Source: Anadara kagoshimensis (taxonomy: Eukaryota > Mollusca > Bivalvia > Arcoida > Arcidae). From it: a stretch of DNA of 64,000 bases. Position numbers and translations under genes: made by a program. The notes beneath the pieces are model-generated. The model searched no databases and was not told where the DNA came from. It was given only the letters and a program-made list of their open reading frames with translations. The stretch covers positions 53,550,540 through 53,614,539 of the forward strand of contig CM037874.1 in the NCBI GenBank assembly GCA_021292105.1. Direction: 5' to 3'. Every line of letters starts with the position of its first letter. Position 1 is the stretch's first letter. Positions 52,501 to 58,500 of the stretch are shown here, piece after piece.

Positions 52501-55500
52501 TGATTCATTCTTCAAATAGGTCAGGTGTATGTTGGATCTTGATCAAGATGGAACCAAGATTTGAAAATGGCTAAAAACTGTTTTTTACCAAGTACTTAGC
52601 TTTAAAACTTAAAGTCATGGCCTCTACAGATGAGAGTGTTAAAATTATTCTGATGGCTAAACTGATTGGAACTGCTCTTTACTGCAAGCATGCTATAATT
52701 TGTGGGGCCTTCATGTCTTAGTGGTCTAACCTGTGTGTTTATGGATCATGACACCTATCACTGCCTAGGTTTGGATCCTATTTTGGCAGATTTTAGTGTT
52801 AGAAAGTTGATCAGTTTTGCTTGCTGAAAGTATGGTTCTCTCTAGGCACTCCAGTTTCCTCCATAATTCCAGAACTGACCACCTCAAAATAAGTAAAGGG
52901 ATTTTAACTGGTAGGTAAAGCACTATTACGCCACTTCACTCCACCATCTCAAAACTGACCACAATAATATAAGGGAAAGAATTTTGACTGGGAAATAAAA
53001 CAACATTACTGTACTTCGCTCTCTCAATCTCCTCTAGAATTTGCCATATGTATACAGATAAAAGGTAGATAACTTAAAACTTTGAAATTTTAAATGGCGC
53101 AAAGTCATCTCTCAGTCTCAACCAAATTATATATTGTTACTTGAGTCACATGTGCAATTATTCAATTCAACGTATATAAAATAAATGAAAAATATAAATT
53201 TTAAAATTTAATTGATAAAAATCATAAACATACAAGACACCAATGATTGGAATTTTTTATTGGTAAAAATAAAACGTTGAATATATAAATATAAAACACT
53301 CCACTGATTGGATTTTTTTATCAGTAAAAGAAAAAACTTGAAATACATTTTCATTTGTGTTTGTTTAGGAGATTTACTTGTAAACTTTCTGTAATTTTAG
53401 GTTGAGATTGCCGACTGTATGCAGACATTATTTAGAGGTAACAGCTTAGCCAGTAAGATCATGGCATACTGTTTCCGGTTTTATGGCCAGAACTATCTGA
53501 GAGAACTACTTAATCCACTTATAATGGAGATGTGCTTTCTAGAGAAGACCCAAAATGTTGCTTACGAAATTGACCCCTCAAGGTAAGGTTATCTCTCGAT
53601 ATAAATACAATTGGTTTTTTTTTAACTGCTACAAATGACTTACTTACTTTGGACTTTGACTCCCATTGGAGCTTAGGCCATTGACAAACTCTCTCCAGCT
53701 GACTCTGTTCTGTGCAAGTTTTTCTATGCCTGGCCAGTTGTATCTTCTCTGTTCCATGTCCAAATTAACACAAGTGTTATTTATTTGCTAGTTGGTTCTG
53801 GCAATGAGTGGAAATATATACACAATGTGTATTATAAAATTTTAGCTTCATTAAGGGTTGCACATCATTCAAGCTGACTCGCCAGGCAGTGATTTAAAAT
53901 CAAGCATCTTGAAACATTCTGTATCAATTTCGACTCAAAATAGCTTCGCTGTTTTGATAAAAGACAACATCTTCCCAATCTTGGCTGAGGTAGAAGTCAC
54001 TTCTCCCTATTTCAAAAATCTATTTTGATCCCTTGAATGGTAGAGAAAGCAAGAGTGTCTAAAGAAACCAGCAACATTCAGCAAGCATTTCACACCTTAT
54101 CATCTTCTTGACTGGCATTCAAACTATCATAGTGACAGGTGGTGTGATCCATAAGCCAGCACCTTAGACTGCTAGACCACTGAGACCCAAACTGACACTG
54201 AGAGGGGCTTTGATCCATAAGCCAGGGCTTTAGTCCACTAGCCCACAGAGGTCTTGAGTAGAAATGTAGTAGTTAGATTTCTGGCTCTGTCATCTTTATT
54301 AATGATAAGTTTTTATGTTGTTTTGATATTTTCCAGGTTGGAAGAAGGAGAAAACATAGAAAATAATAAGAAATATCTGATGATTATAACACAGAAAGTT
54401 TTCAATGCTATAGTCGGATCTGCTCAAACGTACGTATAACATTTCATTACCTAGATCTTTGATTTTGTTATGACATTGCTTCAGTTTCCATAATTACATA
54501 TTGATACGGAAAGTTGAAGCAATTAGCTAATTTGGTAAAGTGTTGATTCCAGACCTTAGCTAGTTACTTCATTTGGCATTGAAAATCAGAAATTAGAAAT
54601 TGAGTCTAGTGACACACAATATGGTAATTTAAAATCTAATTGGTGTTCAGATCAGGAATAAAAAATTGACTCATTTGATGTAATTTACAATCGGTGTGTT
54701 TGATACTGGAAATTTAATTTAAATATATTAATTCTTTACAGGAATCTGATAAAAAAAATTAAACTGCAATAACAAGTAAAGTCTATGACACTGGACCAAG
54801 TGTGAATTAAATTCCACTCACAACTGTTCTGTTTCCACCTTCATCAGTAATTTAAATTGGTCACATGACCAGATTAGTATATGCTATAACGCTCATTGTA
54901 TCCAATTTAACACCCCAATTTTGTTTTAAGAAAAATTTGATGTACAAGTGTATACATTTATTATTTTTTATTTTAAAACGACGTGTTAAAACTGTTCAGT
55001 TTTTGCTAAGATTTTCTTTGGTAGATTCTGAAGGACGTTTATATTTTTTATACCTCAGTCATGGATATAACAATACTGTACATTGAGGCAGTCAGTTGCG
55101 AAATGGTGAAGGAAAACCAGAGTGCCAGAGAAAATCACCTACATTCAGAATTCAAACATCAAAATTTCCATACCTCAACTAAAAATAACCTTTATTATAT
55201 AGACCACCTGTCTATAAAGTCATCCCGTTGTGTGTGTGGGGGGGGGGGGGGGGGGGAGCTGTGACCAAATGATCAAAAGCACAAGCACTTACGGGTCCTA
55301 GGGTGGGAAAGTTTTTAGCTCACCTGAGCCAAAGGCTCAGATGAGCTATTGCAATCTATCACCATCACCGTCCGTCGTGTGTAAACTTTACATTTTAATC
55401 TTCTCCTCCAAAACTACTGGGCCAAATTTGATGAAACTTGACGATTATCATGTCTGGGTAACAGCCTTTTAAAATTGTGTTCGGGGTTTGGCCACGCTCA

Positions 55501-58500
55501 ACAAGATGGCTACCGTTTCAATAAGGAGTTTTCTTTAATAAATGTTATTGACCTTTGAACCTCTGCATGAGATATGTACTTAGCCTCAGGTGAGCGTTAA
55601 GGCCCATGGGCCTCTTGTTTAATATTGTTTAAATTATTTTTCTGAAGATCAGTGGTTTTCGCTGTGTTTCAGTCACCTTCGCCACCCAGAACGAACTGCC
55701 TTTATATAAGTGAAAGGATCTTCACTGGGGCATAAAAAATTATCTTTGGTACCTTAGGTGGTCTGTATGCAGGCCTTACTGCATTTTTATGATATATTTA
55801 ATTAATATATATTTATTTTGTTTTCATCTTGTTACAGGTCATTATTTGTTGAAAAGTAATTTTTTTAACATTTCATACATTTCTCTTTAATATGTAAAAA
55901 CTATTCTAAAAATTTATAGAACTTAATTCATTTATATTAAAAAAGTATTTTATTTTGCCCATTTTAAAAAATAATTTGTTATATCTTTACAAATAAAATT
56001 ATATATATATATATATATATATATCTACATATATTTTTCTGCTTAAATCCTTTACATGTTTTTCCCCTTAAAATTAAATTTTTTCTGAGATTTCAATATT
56101 ATTATAAACCGTTTATTATCTTATTTTTTAGCTCCACTGGCTATAGCCAGCTGAACTTATTGCATGGTGAAGCATGTGTGCGTCCGTAAACTTTGACTTT
56201 CTCCTCAGAAATCACTGGGGCAATTGAAACCAAATTTGGTGTGGAACGTCTCTAGATGGAGCATATCAAAGTTTGTACAAGGCAACCCTGTACAAAATCC
56301 TAGATGGCTGCCATTACTATAAATACTGTAGCAAAACCACTAAAATTATTATTGTGCATTCAATTTTCCACCGATTTTCTTCAAATTTGAAATATAGGAA
56401 GTAGATACCTAGCCATTTAATATATACAACGGGGTTTTCCTGAGAAATTTTTCATTGACCTTATTTTAGCAAATTATGCAAATTAGGTCAAATCTTGCCA
56501 GTTGAGCATTACAGGCACTTTTGGGCCTCTTGTTTTTTTAATTTTCAGTAAATTTAAATTCCTTTTTGTATTTTTACATATTTTTCCTTTTATGTTATTT
56601 ATTTTTCATTGAAACATAAACAATTAATCTAATTAAGTATTTCTTTTTAAATTATTGTATTATTTGTATATAGATTTCCGCCAAAACTTGGTGTCATGTG
56701 CCATTGTGTATTCCAAGTGATCAGCCTTCGATTTCCACATGACAGCGTGTTAGCGACGGGAACAGTGATATTTCTGCGTTATTACAACCCTGCATTAGGT
56801 AAAGTCGATCAGGCTGTGGTCTCCAGAACGTTGTTGATCATCGTTCATCATCTTGACACGTAGGAATGGTCCCAGGCATCCAGGACATCTTGTACACCAC
56901 CTGTTTTATTTATTATCATACCTTTATACTGTTGTCTCTTGGATCTTAATACAACAGCCAGATTGTATAACCTTCAAGTAATGTGACAATGCTCAATTTG
57001 ATGGGAGGGGGGAGAGAGAAACAAAACAACATAAAAACTACACCGTATCTTGTTACCGTAATTTTAATATTGCATTTTTGGCATACAAAAGTGACAAAGT
57101 GTCAAACACTTTAAAAATATGTTATATTAATATACAATGTAATTAAAAACCAGAATTTTAGAAAAAAAAATCTCCCATTATTTGACATGAGTAATTTTGG
57201 TGGTTGTGGTGTCAAGATATTGCTTGTCTTACACCACCTGTGTGAGACAAGATACATATGTCATATGAGATGATTTGTAATTGGCATGCTGTAAATCTTG
57301 TATATAAAGACCAACTGTATATATGGACTTTACAGATGGATAGTGTTTTGTTGAAATTTGAAGTAATAAGAACCATTAAACACTGGTATGAAATAATGGA
57401 CTGAGAGATTTTGTCATATCTAAGTGCTAAGGTAGCAGCTATCATTTTTGAATACGAGTCAAAAAAAATTTTCAGTTTCTATCGGTTTCTTAGTGTCCAT
57501 CTTTTTTGAGAAAAAAAATTATCCATAAAGGGCAAAACATGCATTTTTCTGATTAATAGTAAAAAAAGATGACAAATTCCTGAAACCATAAGCATTGTCA
57601 CATTACTGAAATGCTATGTAATATAGAAAAATGACCAATAAGAACTAATACTTTTTTATATTTTTTTTCTATATTTGCAGCCTGAAAACTAAATGGTAGT
57701 CGATAATTTATACAACTGTTTTCAAATCAGTCATGTGATGTTTTTAATATCAATTCTACATAAGATTATTCAAAATAAATGACTATCTTGTTATGAAAAT
57801 ATCCAATAATAGGAATTACTTTTTTGATGATATTGATATAAAAAATATCAAATATAATTACTTTTTGATGATGTTGTTAGGAATATCCAATATGATGACT
57901 ATCTTGTTGACATACTATAATAACCACTCTGTTTGTGACAGTGAAATACTCCTTATATCCATAGAAAATATCAAATAAAATGGAATAAAGATTGATATTT
58001 TTCACTTACTTGTACCTAGTCATAACAGGAAATCTGTATGCACATCCATGATTGTCATAACATATGTCTGTAGAAAGGAAAATGTTGGCGTTATGGGGAT
58101 TTTACATGACAAAAATGGCGATGTTTACACCAGAAGTGACGTCCTTGTTGATGTTTTACATCATATGTGCAACAGAATCCCCCATTTGCCTGGTTTTCCA
58201 ACATGTTAAATCCCCATTGTGTTTACCATGTGCAGATATATTCTGGGCTAATTGCGGATATGCATACAGATTTCCTGTTACGACTCGGGTACAAGTAAGA
58301 GAAAAATATCAATCTTTATTCCATTTTATTTGATTTTCTATGGATATGAAGAGTATTTCACTGTCACAAACACATTGGTCTCTACAGTAGTTACAAAAAT
58401 ATAGAATATAGCAACTTGTCTTGATCATACTGGTATAAAACTGCATCGTAAATTATATATAATTATATATATATAAGCATAATCTGTACTGTCTAAATAA

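Noticed and set aside
58064-58333. 89-codon ORF between exons 32a and 32b as a third alternative exon
   Set aside because: No resemblance to the RasGAP signature segment and no matching phase or splice pair.
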